The notes beneath the pieces were generated by a model. It had not been told where the DNA came from, did not search any database, and saw only the letters and a list, made by a program, of their open reading frames with translations. Below are positions 21,494 to 32,590 of a DNA stretch of 64,000 nt, piece after piece; the stretch's first letter is position 1, and every line of letters starts with the position of its first letter. The stretch is from positions 30,991,964 to 31,055,963 of the forward strand of contig OX638370.1 of assembly GCA_951812925.1 (NCBI GenBank), in the 5' to 3' direction. The translations under genes were made by a program, and so were the position numbers. Origin of the DNA: Calliopum simillimum (Eukaryota; Arthropoda; Insecta; Diptera; Lauxaniidae).

Positions 21494-24400
21494 CTAGGAG
21501 GAGCATAGGGCCAATATGAAATCTCTCCATTTGTCACGATCCCTTGCGATGACTTTGATCTCTTGCCACGATTTTCCCGATTCTTGGATTTCCTTTTCCA
21601 ACGACCTTTTCCAGTTGGTTTTGGGTCTACCACGTCCTCTACTGCCTTGTGGATTCCACTCAAGGGCCTGGCGACAAACTTCGCTGTGTGGTTTCCGGAG
21701 AGTGTGACCAATCCATCCCCATTTGCGCAGCTTGATCTCGTTTGCTATAGCCTTCTGTTTGCATTTTTGATGTAGCTCGGCATTTGATATAGTGCGAGGC
21801 CACCAAACCTTTAATATACGCCTTAAGCATTTGTTGACGAATACTTGCAGCTTGTTTGTTAGTTGTTCAGTAACAAGCCATGTTTCGCACCCATATAACA
21901 AAACCGATTTCACATTCGAATCAAAAATGCGCACTCTCGTTTTGGTGGATATAACGGATGAAGACCATATTTTGTTCAGTTGAGCAAACGCGCCTTTTGC
22001 TTTTGCTATTCTTGAGTTGATATCTTCTTTTGCTCCACCATCCATGGAGATAATGCTGCCTAGATACGTGAAGCTATCGACGTTTCCGATGTCATCACTG
22101 CCAGCTTTAAACGTCATGTCATTGCTTGCGTTTAGCTTCATGCTTTTAGTCTTGGATACGTTGATTTTTAGGCCGGCCTTTTGTGATTCCAAGACAAGGT
22201 CTTCAATTTTGCTTTGCATATCTGAATGTTTGGACGATAAGAGGCAGATGTCGTCAGCGTAGTCGAGATCTTCCAGATGTTCGGTAAAGTTCCATTGAAT
22301 ACCCCTTTTGGCCTTATTAAGAGCTTTATCTAGGATATCATCAAGAACGATAAGGAAGAGTGATGGTGATAGTAAACACCCTTGCCGTACGCCTGAATTA
22401 GTGGTGAATGTCGGTGACAACAACCCGTTGTGTAACACACTGCATTTAAAGCCTTCATATTGTGCACGTACTAAGTTTATGGCCTTTGCGGCAATACCTC
22501 TTCGTTGCAGTGACGCCCAGATGTTTTCTCGGGAGACACTGTCAAAGGCAGTGCTATAGTCAACGAAGACAAGTTGAAGTGCAGCACGCCACTCGCATGA
22601 TTGTTCGACAATTATTCTGAGCGTGTTGATTTGATCCACGCATGATCTGTTTCGCCGGAATCCTGCTTGCTGCTTTCGAATGGCTGAATCAAGTTTTTCG
22701 CTTACCCTGCTCAGAAGCACTTTCGTCAGTACTTTTGATGGAACTGAGAGCAAGGTGATGCCTCTATAGTTTCGGCACTCGCTTAGGTCACCTTTTTTCG
22801 GTAATTTGACTAACATGCCATGTAGCCAATCTTCTGGCAAACGCTCTTCACTCCAGATTTTGTTGAGCACAGGATGGAGAATTTTAGCTGATGTTACGGG
22901 GCATGCCTTTAGCAGTTCAGCTGTTATTTGATCTATACCGGCGGCCTTGTTGTTTTTCATGCTTTGGATAGCTTTCACAATTTCATCAATTGTAGGCGGC
23001 GGTGTTTGTATTCGACTACTACTGCGAGTCATTGCGGCAGTTGTAGTTGGTGATTCTGGTTGCAGGGATGTGGTAGACATGGGATTTAGTATATCGCAAA
23101 AATACTCTTTCCATCTGTTTAGTTGGTCGTCTGCAGATGTTAAGAGATTTCCGTTTTTGTCTTTGATAGGGCGGCTCTGTTGGAGTTTTCTGCCTGATAA
23201 TCTGCGGGTGATATCGTAAAGCTGCCTGAGATTTTGAGCATTTGCAGCGCTTTCGGCTTCGCTCGCGAGGTCGTTATACATTCTTCTTTTGTCTTGTCTG
23301 CACGATCGCCTGACTTCTTTATTGAGAGAGTTAAAGACCTTTTCGGCGACGTTCTTTTGCGCTCTAGTTTTAGCGTCGTCTCTCAGTTTTTTCGCGCTTC
23401 TTCTTTTTTCGACAAGACCCCACGTTTCCTCGCTCATCCAGTGCTTCTTGTTCGAGGGTCGAAACCCAAGTATTTTTTCACTGGAGTTTAAGAACGCCTC
23501 TTTAGCGGCCCTCCATGATGTTTCAATACTTCCACCACAATCGAACGGAACTGTTTTAAGTTCTTCTACGAAAGATCTGCGTACCTCATCGTTCTTAAGC
23601 TTAAGCACGTCGAATTTTTTTGCTACAGATTGTTCGCTGGGACGTTTATTAGCGGCAAGTTTTAGTCGAATGACCGCGACGAGAAGATGGTGGTCGGAGC
23701 CTATGTCAGCGGCCCTCTTTACTCGTACGTCCAGAAGACTCCCTCTCCATTTTCTGCTAATGCAGAAGTGGTCGATTTGGTTTTCAGTGGTGTTGTTTGG
23801 AGACACCCAAGTAGCTTTATGGCATTTTTTGTGTGGGAATAGCGTACCCCCAACGACAAGACCGGCTGTATTGCAGGCGTCAATGAGAAGCTCTCCATTG
23901 TCCTTTCTCGCACCCAAGCCATGTCTTCCAATCACGTGCTCTAGGTTAAGGTTTTCTGAGCCTACTTTGGCATTCAAATCGCCCATAACCATTATGATGT
24001 CGTTCTTGTGAGCACTGTTTATTGCTGCAGCGAGCTGGCTGTAGAATTCATCTTTGGTTTCTCTCTCTGCCAACTCTGTGGGCGCGTATGCTTGGAAGAT
24101 GGTAATATTTCTTGCGGGGGTTCGAAATCTGCACCAAATGAGTCTTTCGTTTACAGGTTTCCATTCCATTACTGCCTTTACTGCAGTTTTACTTAGCAAA
24201 AATCCAACTCCATCCCTGTGGATGTCATCTTGCGATCTACCGGAGTATAGAAATTTTTCGCCGTCAGGAAGTACATATTCGCCGGCACCGTTCCATCTAC
24301 ACTCGCTTAATCCCAATATCTCAAGGTTGAATTTGTGGAGTTCTCTAACGGCTTGGTGTATTTTGCCTGGTTCATTTAGAGTTCGGACATTCCAAGAGCC

Positions 24401-24598
24401 GATGCGTGTTCGAGTTTTCATCGAAAGGATTTTAAAATTTTGAGAAACCATATTGGTTCCAGTTATAGGAGAATCATTCCTAACTATGCATGTTTCTTGC
24501 ACCTCCAAATCCGATGTGCATGCTGCCGAGGCAGGTGGATTAACCACACTCTGGTGGGTACCACTTGGAGAGTTATTTCCCATCGTTTTTCGATCCAT
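21494..24598 (-). CDS. RTE endonuclease/reverse transcriptase, intact, 1034 aa
   Basis: The ATG at 24598 is preceded by in-frame TAA and TGA, and the stop is TAG at 21494-21496. An apurinic-type endonuclease spans residues ~65-311, with GSWNVRTL (67), LGLSECRW with the catalytic Glu near 99, MGDLNAKVG (205), a QIDHF motif (274) and SDHH (301). RT spans ~590-860: GDLSECRNYRG (603), AGFRRNRSC (645), FVDYSTAFDSV (678), SGVRQGCLLSP (735) and YADD (780-783), then TYLGSIIS. The C-terminal ~150 residues (GCETWL, RKWGWIGHTLRKPHSEVCRQ, GSRGRGRPKTNW) are the conserved RTE tail. All catalytic residues I can check are present and there is no disruption, so the protein could be functional. It would nick target DNA and prime reverse transcription of its RNA there. 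Confidence 0.95.
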   Translation of the reverse strand: MDRKTMGNNSPSGTHQSVVNPPASAACTSDLEVQETCIVRNDSPITGTNMVSQNFKILSMKTRTRIGSWNVRTLNEPGKIHQAVRELHKFNLEILGLSECRWNGAGEYVLPDGEKFLYSGRSQDDIHRDGVGFLLSKTAVKAVMEWKPVNERLIWCRFRTPARNITIFQAYAPTELAERETKDEFYSQLAAAINSAHKNDIIMVMGDLNAKVGSENLNLEHVIGRHGLGARKDNGELLIDACNTAGLVVGGTLFPHKKCHKATWVSPNNTTENQIDHFCISRKWRGSLLDVRVKRAADIGSDHHLLVAVIRLKLAANKRPSEQSVAKKFDVLKLKNDEVRRSFVEELKTVPFDCGGSIETSWRAAKEAFLNSSEKILGFRPSNKKHWMSEETWGLVEKRRSAKKLRDDAKTRAQKNVAEKVFNSLNKEVRRSCRQDKRRMYNDLASEAESAANAQNLRQLYDITRRLSGRKLQQSRPIKDKNGNLLTSADDQLNRWKEYFCDILNPMSTTSLQPESPTTTAAMTRSSSRIQTPPPTIDEIVKAIQSMKNNKAAGIDQITAELLKACPVTSAKILHPVLNKIWSEERLPEDWLHGMLVKLPKKGDLSECRNYRGITLLSVPSKVLTKVLLSRVSEKLDSAIRKQQAGFRRNRSCVDQINTLRIIVEQSCEWRAALQLVFVDYSTAFDSVSRENIWASLQRRGIAAKAINLVRAQYEGFKCSVLHNGLLSPTFTTNSGVRQGCLLSPSLFLIVLDDILDKALNKAKRGIQWNFTEHLEDLDYADDICLLSSKHSDMQSKIEDLVLESQKAGLKINVSKTKSMKLNASNDMTFKAGSDDIGNVDSFTYLGSIISMDGGAKEDINSRIAKAKGAFAQLNKIWSSSVISTKTRVRIFDSNVKSVLLYGCETWLVTEQLTNKLQVFVNKCLRRILKVWWPRTISNAELHQKCKQKAIANEIKLRKWGWIGHTLRKPHSEVCRQALEWNPQGSRGRGRPKTNWKRSLEKEIQESGKSWQEIKVIARDRDKWRDFILALCSS

Positions 24599-24962
24599 GC
24601 TTCATTAGTATAATCTTCTCGGCAACGCCCCACGCAGTAAGTTATAAGCTTAAAGCTGGATCCGGCAAGCGCTGCAAATATAGTGGCCAAATTCACTTTT
24701 AATTTCAGCCGCCCAATCTGGAACAGACGCTGACCTGGGAGCCGCCCACTCTGGATCAGACGCTTCAGGATTTCGACAAGATGCTTATTTTAAGGCGGCA
24801 TCGACTCTCCTTGTCAGTGCCAGTTACGGGCATTGTGGGTTTTTCTTTCGAGGCGCAACGCTGTCCAACGCTACACCCTTCCACACCCTGGCTGGTCACC
24901 CGCTTTTAGTCGCCTTTTACGACAGGCATGCTTACCTCGGGCATATTCTGACCCCTTACCCG
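24599..24962 (-). promoter_or_regulatory. RTE 5' UTR / internal promoter region
   Basis: Richer in G+C than the surroundings. On the minus strand it contains GCATGCCTGTCGTAAAAGGC, a block commonly found in RTE 5' regions. It also has two ~34-bp direct repeats around GCGTCTG(A/T)TCCAGA(G/T)TGGGCG (24712-24775). Non-LTR elements usually carry an internal promoter here, but no specific promoter motif can be assigned. Confidence 0.6.
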
Positions 24963-25609
24963 CAGGGAATTCCCATTTCATCATAAACGGCTATTAATAC
25001 GGCAAACCATGTATTTACTAGACGGGGGACAGGAGTTAAAAAATGGACCACCGCAGATCCAGTCAATATCCATTTCCATCTTACTTGGGGTTCTTCGTAT
25101 AAGAATCTGATCTCAGTTTTCGGTAAATGAGTTAAAAAATACATTTTTATCCGAAGTGAATTTTCAAACACAAAAGATGTTGAAACACAAAACGGTATCA
25201 AGGAGCACTCGACTTGACTACAATTTTATTTTAACAGTTTGACAAAATATCGAACGGTTTTCTAGCTAGGACCAAGAATGGTATAATTTTTCAGCATTTT
25301 TGTGATTTTGAGGACCAGATGCAATTTTTTTGGGTCAGTTTGTAGAAGACTTTTTTCCTTTAGCCTGTAGCTAAAGCTTTGTGGGAAACAAAAAAACAAA
25401 ATCTTGAACGGCTTACGAGATATTGCCGAAAAAGCTTTGAAAAAGCCAATTTGCACCCTATTTTTAAGGGGCCGTAAAATCCAACCTGGAGCCAAACTAG
25501 CAAAATTCAAAAATTGTTTTGCTAGGAACGTTATAAACTTTCAGAAACATCAATCAGGAAGATGTTTGGATTTTGATGACCTTAAAAATGTTCCACAATG
25601 TTATTAAAA
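24963..25609. other. Noncoding DNA
   Basis: AT-rich, with no repeat or gene recognised. Confidence 0.4.
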
Positions 25610-26375
25610 ATTGGCTATAAATCTGGAAAAAGCCAAAACCATGTTGAGAAACCCGGAAAATCTTTGATAAAGCTTAAAATTTAGAAAAAAAACTGAAAAA
25701 TGCAGAAAACCCAGAAAAATATGGTCGAAATGTTGAAAATATCGAGACAAGAAGTCTATAAAGAGAGAATGTCAATAATGAACATATGTTGAAAAAAATT
25801 GAGAAATCGAAAAATGCTTAAAAAGTCAACAAAAATTCCAGAAATTTTGAAAGAGGCAAAAAATTTTGAGGAAGTCAATAATTGTTGACAAAAATGTAGT
25901 GATTTATTAAAAATTAAATTAATGTTGATAAAGTCGATAAATGTTGAATAAGTCGCAACAAGTAGAAAAATTTGAGATGTTTTGAAAAAGTCGAAATTTT
26001 GAGAAATGTTGAAAGCGGAGAATTATTGAAGAAGTCGAGAATTGTTCCAAAAGTATCAACGAATGTGGAAAAAGTCGAAAAATATAGGCGTATTTGCCGA
26101 ATGGTGAAGAGGTTGAAAAAGTTAATAAATATTGAAAGAGTCGGAAAATAATGAAGATGTAGATAAATTTTGACAAAAGTCAAGAAATGTTAGAAAAGTC
26201 AAAAAATAATTAAATATGTACATAAATTGAAAAATCTTGATGAATTCACCAAAAAAGTGAAAATGACAACAAGTGTTGAAAAAGTTCGAAAATTTGTAAA
26301 GGAACTGAAAGATGTCGACATTGGACACAAAAGTCGAACTACTCGAAAAATTTCGGAAAAGTCAATAAATCTTCT
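25610..26375. repeat. Degenerate GTCGAAAAATGTTGAAAAA minisatellite
   Basis: More than 30 loose repeats of a ~19-22-bp unit with strong purine bias on the plus strand. The same unit occurs at 18065-19325 and 27000-27130. Open frames on the minus strand are compositional artefacts. Confidence 0.65.
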
Positions 26376-26969
26376 AGACCAGTCAAATTAGATACTAGCT
26401 ATGTATATAAGTCTTGCACTAATTCCAAACTTCATAAATTTTCTATAACTCATTTTCCAAATTTATGAATAGACCAGTCAAATCGAGTCTTGCACCACTA
26501 ATTCCCAACTTCATAAAACCTATACCAATCGATACAGAATTTTGCACTTAACAACATATAAAAATGGGTCTTCTTTTTTTCTGGAAATTATGTAAATTGG
26601 GGTTTTCTCCGTGAAGTACCAGGTAAAAAACTTTGATGTTTCTGGTACAAAATATTTTTAAAATATAAAGTCTGGTTAACGAGTCAGAGGACTTAAAAAA
26701 TTTTACTTATCAGCAGGAATGTTGTACTTTGAATCAAATTTTTAAAGTCCACTCTAGCTTACTAAAATCGGAAATATCAAAATTTTTTATCTCGTACTTC
26801 ATGGGGAAAACCCCGATTTACATAATTTCCCGGAAAAGTTGGAAGGATCCATTTTGATAACTTGTTCAGGGAAAAATTCTCCACCGATTGGTAAAGGCTT
26901 TATGAAGTTTAGAATTAGCGGAAGACTCAAATCTTACTTGACTGGTCTATTCATAAATTTGGAAAATTG
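26376..26969. mobile_element. ~520-bp palindromic MITE with a partial extra copy
   Basis: TTTTCCAAATTTATGAATAG at ~26453 pairs with CTATTCATAAATTTGGAAAA near 26967, continuing inward: GACCAGTCAA with TTGACTGGTC, TACCAATCG with CGATTGGTA, and GGAAATTATGTAAATTGGGG with CCCCGATTTACATAATTTCC. The segment 26376-26450 is a partial extra copy of one end (GACCAGTCAAATTAGA, then GTCTTGCACTAATTCCAAAC). Confidence 0.72.
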
Positions 26970-26999
26970 AATTATTGAAAATTTCCAGAAAATATGAGT

Positions 27000-27130
27000 C
27001 AAAAAATGCTATAGAGGTGAATAAATGTTGCAAAAAAGTTAAGGAGTGTTTAAGAAATTTAAAAACAAAAAATGTTGAAGAAATCAAATAGTTGATATTT
27101 TAAAATTTGAAGACCGGAGAATTTTCTAAT
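27000..27130. repeat. Short minisatellite tract
   Basis: A few GTTGAAGAAATC / GTTGCAAAAAAG units resembling the 25610-26375 array. This suggests the hairpin element at 26376-26969 was inserted in that array. Confidence 0.45.
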
Positions 27131-27682
27131 AGAATTTATATCAAGACAATACCATAAGTTAAATTTCGATAGCTTAGCTTATAAAGATTTGCATAAATAT
27201 GTTCTTTCAGCATTGCTTATATTGAGTTGAATCATTTTCGTGCACTTTGGAGATATTAGCTTGTATAAAGGGTGCAAAATATTGAAGGCGGAAGTAAGGC
27301 CATTAACATGACGCTTGAAAACATGGTAGAATAAGAGTCATCGAAAAAGTCGTAGCAGAAGGAAGTTCAAAAAACCATAGAGAGAGAGAGAGAGAACGCA
27401 TACATGAAAATGGCACAAAACTACTTTTGTCACTAAAGAAACATTTTGTAGTGTACATTACAACTACAGTATATGCGCTGAAGTGGACTATATCAAATAA
27501 AACAAGACACTTCAATAAAGTATTTGTTTTTCAGTTTTCATATCCAAGCACTATCAAGACATTTGATCGGGACACTGAACTGAAGTATTTGATAAATAAA
27601 AAACTTGTACAAGACATAACGTATATTGAAACGAAATGAATTAACCCCTTATAGGGACAATTCATTTTAGCTGAACCTATGA
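27131..27682. other. Noncoding DNA
   Basis: An (AG)n run lies at ~27381-27394. No gene recognised. Confidence 0.4.
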
Positions 27683-28487
27683 TCTCACCATAACTCTTCC
27701 TTATCGTTCTTGATGATATCCTTTAAAAAGCTCTTAATAAGGCAAAAAGGGGTATCCAATGGAACTTTACCGAACATCTGGAAGATCTCGACTACGCTGA
27801 CGACATCTGCCTCTTATCGTCCAAACATTTAGATATGCAAAGCAAAATTGAAGACCTTGTCTTGGAATCACAAAAGGCCGGCTTAAAAATCAACGTATCC
27901 AAGACTAAAAGCATGAAGTTAAACGCAAACAGGAATGACATCACGTTTAGAGCTGGCAGCGATGACATCGAAAACGTCGAAAGCTTCACGTATTTAGGCA
28001 GCATTATCTCCATGGATGGTGGAGCAATAGAGGATATTCTTGATTCGAATGTGAAATCGGTTTTGTTATATGGGTGCGAAACATGGCTTGTTACTGAACA
28101 ACTAACGAACAAGCTGCAAGTATTCGTCAACAAATGCTTAAGGCGTATAGTAAAGGTTTGGTGGCCTCGCACTATATCAAATGCCGAGGTACATCAAAAA
28201 TGCAATTAGTAGACTATAGCAAATGAGGTCAAGCTGCGCAAATGGAGATGGACTGATAGCACTCTGTGGAAACCACACAGCGAAGTTTGTCGCCAGGCTC
28301 TTTAGTAAAATCCACAAGGCAGTAGAGCACGTGGTAGACCCAAAACCAACTGGAAAAGGTCGCTGGAAAAGGGAATCCAAGAATCGGGAAAGTCGTGGCA
28401 AGAGATCAAAGTCATCGCAAGGGATCGCGACGAATGGAGATGTTTCATATTGGCCCTATGCTCCTCCTAGGTGTTAAAGGAGAATAC
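27683..28487 (+). pseudogene. 5'-truncated RTE copy with in-frame internal deletion
   Basis: Encodes the RTE region from just before the YADD motif (LDYADDICLLSSKH near 27790) to the C-terminus. It aligns closely with residues ~750-1034 of the full-length copy, followed by the same GGAGAATACATACAT end. About 93 bp (31 codons between GGA(K)EDI and FDSNVKS) are missing near 28040 without loss of frame. A stop at ~28207 (CAATTAG) and a later frameshift break the tail. Severe 5' truncation is the usual product of incomplete target-primed reverse transcription. Confidence 0.9.
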
Positions 28488-30737
28488 ATACATGCTCTCA
28501 CTTAAGGGAAGAAGAAAGTAAGGAAAGGAATAATATAAAAAATATGTGTTAGAAAAATTAAAACTTAACAACTTTATAAGAATATCCATAAACTTTTCTT
28601 AGATTTTATGTTGCACTATTCAGTTGGTAACCCAATTTTACTCAAATATAACAAAAAGCAAACGAATGACATCCTTTATATTTTACTTTCTAGTCATCAT
28701 AATGATTATCCTTGCTTAAAACAAAATTATACGTTTGTGCGTGACTTTTATAAAATATTTTCATAGCCAACAGTTTGTCCATATTTCTACGACTAAACAA
28801 ACCGTAGAGTATATCTGTCCCAACAATATTTGTCTCCCAGACTGGCAGCCAGTCAGTCTACATTTTTATGCATTAAAAGTTGTGGACTTTTATAAAGTTT
28901 TTGTCTTTTTTCAAAAGTAGAAGAAAAACAAAAAAAAAAAAAAAATCATACATACATATGTAGGAGTTTACTAGAAATGTACAAATATAGTTCTACATAT
29001 AAGTATGTATATGAAATGTTATACAGAATTTTTAAGGATACTGCTGGTTTTTTGGTAGCGATCCCAGCCATCTACTACGTACAAAAGTACATACTTATTT
29101 TGTTTTGTCAGAACAGAGAATTGACGCTCATTGTCTGTTAATATTGCTATCTCTCTTTTCATTGTAAATACATATATATTTGTCTTCTTATTATTTGTCT
29201 CTACGTAACAAGGATAAAATAGTCAAATAGCAGTGGAACAGCATGAATTATTTAAATAGTTCGTGGGTTCGTTGGTTGGCTGTGGCGAAAGTTTAGGGAG
29301 GGTATTGTTCGCCTCTGAACGTAACGTAATGTTATGTCGAGAAATGTCAATAATGTGATAAAAACTGTCATTTATATGGTAAAGAGTTTGTTGGTGGTAA
29401 GTTGAATATCATGGTAGCAGCGGGTGTATGGTTTAGTATGTAGGGGATTTTCATTTCTTCTTAGGGGAAATTTTATTACTTAATGTTTAACAGAAAATGC
29501 GTGTGCATTTCTAAATAGAAAAAAAAAAAAATTGTTTATTTGTTTTGATGTTTACTCGAAATTTGAAATCTTAGTTTTGCCAAATTTGCATTTTAATATT
29601 TAAATTTGCAAAATAACATAAATATTTGTGTTTGCTTACATACGAGTATACATATATCACTTTTAAGCCATTAAAGTGGTACATGTTATAAGTTGTAAGT
29701 GGAGGATTTCTTATGTGAATGATATTGTTAGAAAACATTTTAAAATAATATGTTGGAAAATTTGGCATAAATAACTAAAGATTATCTTTTGCTGTTATAA
29801 AAACAATTTACTCTACATTATCTTCAAAACTGAAGATATATGGCATTACGTACGAGTATGTGGAGGAGGCGCACTTTCTTTGAAAAGTTTTCTTTATTTG
29901 GCTTTCCGATTTCTTCGTAATCTAACAAATGTAGCCTTACGCAAATTATTTTGTCGTTTTTTAAAAGTAAACATATATTTTCGCACCAAATTATATACAT
30001 ATTTTAACTGTTTACATACTTTCAAAAAGTAATTCGCATCTTTAATTAGTATGTTATGTATGTATTTATATTCGAGTGTGTGCCCTTTTCAAGATTTCTC
30101 TGAATATTTCTTTGTAATTTTGCATATTTCATTTAAAAACACTCATTACTTGTTTAACATGCTAATTATTTTGTTTGTTTGAAAAAATTTTGTTTCTGTT
30201 TGTTTCATGTCAATACATTAATTATATTCAAGTTTAGATAAGAAAAAAGTCTATTATGGGTATGAACAAATAAATATATTAGGTATATATGACACCATAC
30301 CCATACAAGCAATTTATTGTATAGGCACAGCCAGGCTTAAAACAAATTTAATTCGGAAGTTTTCGTCTGAATTTTTTTCTGGTAACCTTTCACAGTCAAA
30401 ATTTATTTGGCAGAATATCTTAAGTGCAGCTGTTTTTGAGAAATTCCAAGGTCACAAAAATCAATTTTTTGCAAATACTACGGATATTTCTGCAGAAAAA
30501 TGTTTAACAATTAGAAATGTAGCTTGGAAAATTTACTACAAAATAATGAATGATTTCTTTATCTTCATCTCATTGTTTAGGAGATATGTCAAATTTTTTA
30601 ACCTAGATGTATAGAAAGTTAATAGAAAATTTTCATGAGCTCATCACATTAAGTTGCTACTTAAGAAAAGAAGAAATTTTTAATACGAGTATGAATCCTA
30701 AACAATCAATGCTGTTTCCAATGAAAAAAAAAAAAAA
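28488..30737. other. AT-rich noncoding DNA
   Basis: 2.2 kb with A tracts (28928-28945, 29519-29531) and CATACATATGTA-type motifs. I see no repeat shared with the rest of the window and no credible coding frame. It is probably host intergenic or intronic sequence. Confidence 0.45.
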
Positions 30738-31652
30738 CTAGTAAGGGTGTAAAATTTGGCCTGGCCAAACATTAAATACCCTACATTGCAGTATTTTTAA
30801 AATTTTGCTCATATGGGAGGTGCTACGCCCTCTTCTCCGAGTTCACCCAGTTTTTGTTCAGAGCTTGCATTTATAGATTTTAGTGTCTGAGTGAAAAACG
30901 TTTTCAGTATAGTGTTTTGAAGTTTTTGCTTATATAGGAGGTGCCACGCTCTCTTGACCGAGTTCCTCTAGTTTTAGCTTAGAGCGTGCATTTATAGTCT
31001 GTAGTATTTGAGTGAAGTTTGGTTGGATTATCTCAAAAAACTCTTTCAGAATAGCAATTTGAAACTTTTGCTCATATGGGAGGTGCCACGCCCCCTTGTC
31101 CGATTCCACCCAATTTTTGTTGAGAGCTTTCATTCATGATTCTTAGTGTTCAAGTCAAATTTGGTTCTAATATCTCATAAAACGCTTTCAGTATAGCGTT
31201 TTGAAGCTTTTGCTTATATGGGAGGTGCCACGTCCTCTTGTCCGAATTTGCTCAGTTTTTTCTCAAAGATTGCTCTTACAACTCTTAGTATTTATGCGTA
31301 TTTTGGTTGCATTGTCGTGAAAAATACTGCTAAAATTGCATTTTGAATATATTTTTTGTATGGGCGGTAGGCGTGTCCGTTGACCGATTTCGCTCATTTT
31401 CAATCCCCCGAGCTATCTTTGGCGACAGAGGCAGTGTACCAAATTTCATTGAAATATCTTGCTCAGTTATTCCAAAAAGTGTATTTCAACACACAGCCAG
31501 CCACCCAGCCAGCCAGACAGACGGACATGGCTATATCGACTCAGGAGGTGACACTTACCAAGAATATATATACTTTTCCATACCTGCCACGCCTCCTTCT
31601 CTGTGTTACAAACGGAAGGACAAAGTGAATATACCCTGGGTGTAGGTTATAA
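30738..31652 (-). mobile_element. DINE/Helentron-like element with mini-me core, copy A
   Basis: On the minus strand it begins near 31652 with TTATAACCTACACCCAGGGT. The mini-me core is at ~31526-31565 (AAGAATAT ... GGCTATATCGACT read on plus), followed by a GTCTGTCTGGCTGGCTGG microsatellite. Four ~142-bp tandem units follow (the CCACGCCC...TTGTCCGA junctions near 30826, 30945, 31088 and 31228). The hairpin TTTGGCCTGGCCAAA lies at ~30764, and CTAG at 30738-30741 is the terminus. Subterminal inverted repeat: GTGTAGGTTA (31640) with TACCCTACAT (30777). No coding capacity. Confidence 0.82.
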
Positions 31653-32339
31653 AAACAAAAATAATTTTCGGAAAATATTCAAGCAATTTATAACCTATGA
31701 TGATAATTTTCATTTAATGCTGAAAAATATAACGCCAAAATTTTTAAAATCCATATTGGAGTGGTAAACCTAAACAAATATTCAGTAAATTTGGTAATTT
31801 TTTTTCAAAAAAACATTTATTCGTAAAAATTTATTAGTAACCCATGCTATTTTTAATATAGGGTAAACCCAGGAGATGTGGCACACCCAGGTGATATGGC
31901 ACCCCCTGCAATACATGCAGCTTTCATAGCATTTAAATATGGACACAGTTTATTTGAGCAGCGCGAGCTGGGTAGTTAGTTTAGCTGTAGTTGCGATCAT
32001 TACTTGTCTGTGGATTTTTCAAAAAAATGTTGGGAACGCAAACGTCTAGAGGCAGCAAAGCATTGAGTATTTAATACAGCTTTATGGTGAACGTATCAAA
32101 ACAAAAAGAATTGAATGTGATTTCATTTACGGATGAATACAAGCGCGAGTGAACATGTTTATTAATTTCGTGGTATTTTTAGTCGGTATATCCCAAATAT
32201 CTTATAACATGAAAAAGGAGAAATGGCACCCCATTACTGCGAGTGATATGGTTCTGGTGTTATTGCTCCCTTTGCATGTTATAAGATAACAAAAGGAAAA
32301 ATGCCAAAATCTCATTGTGAATCACGTGATTTATTATAC
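31653..32339. other. Noncoding; possible unidentified element
   Basis: Contains repeated GGTGATATGGCACCCC / GAGTGATATGG motifs (near 31890 and 32240) and the complement-like pair CATGTTATAAGAT / ATCTTATAACATG (near 32275 and 32200). This hints at a short inverted-repeat element. No ORF or family recognised. Confidence 0.35.
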
Positions 32340-32590
32340 AAAAATAAATCTAATTCTGACGAGATTTGTTCTAAATCTTTATACAAATCTCAAAAGCGCT
32401 ACTTGTTTTGGCTATTTGCGACCAAAAATCAAATAAAAGAAAAGATTAAGAAGAAACAACTTTAATTTTCCGACTTATAACATTTACTGTCAAAAATAAA
32501 TCTCTTTGAGCCTGCGGAAACGGGTATGATTTATTGACAAGATTTATAAATCTCGACACGGCTAAATTTCCAATGGAAATTTAACACAAG
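32340..32590 (+). mobile_element. Decayed copy of the ~340-bp TIR MITE family
   Basis: Shares blocks with 44813-45153: a CTAAATCTTTATACAAATCTC block, TTTGGCTATTTGCGACCAAA, CATTTACTGTCAAAA, AAACGGGTATGATTTATTGA, then GGCTAAATTTCCAATGGAAA. The left TIR is lost. Confidence 0.55.

Larger units (their letters stand above)
21472..24962 (-). mobile_element. Full-length RTE-clade non-LTR retrotransposon
   Basis: Minus-strand element: a 5' UTR (24599-24962), one long ORF, and a very short 3' UTR of about 20 bp ending in a CATACATACAT tail (21472-21485), as is usual for RTE. The truncated copy at 27683-28487 ends in the same GGAGAATACATACAT, confirming the 3' boundary. Possible degenerate target duplication: ATTTCAGATTCATAA near 21456 and ATTTCATCATAA near 24973. 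Confidence 0.88.

Noticed and set aside
23289..24443. Frames on the plus strand opposite the RTE ORF
   Set aside because: Antisense shadows of the RTE coding sequence.
31343..31645. ~100-residue frames in the DINE copies (also at 33355 and 52697)
   Set aside because: They recur because the mini-me core and GTCY microsatellite recur. No domain, and the frame is not conserved between copies.
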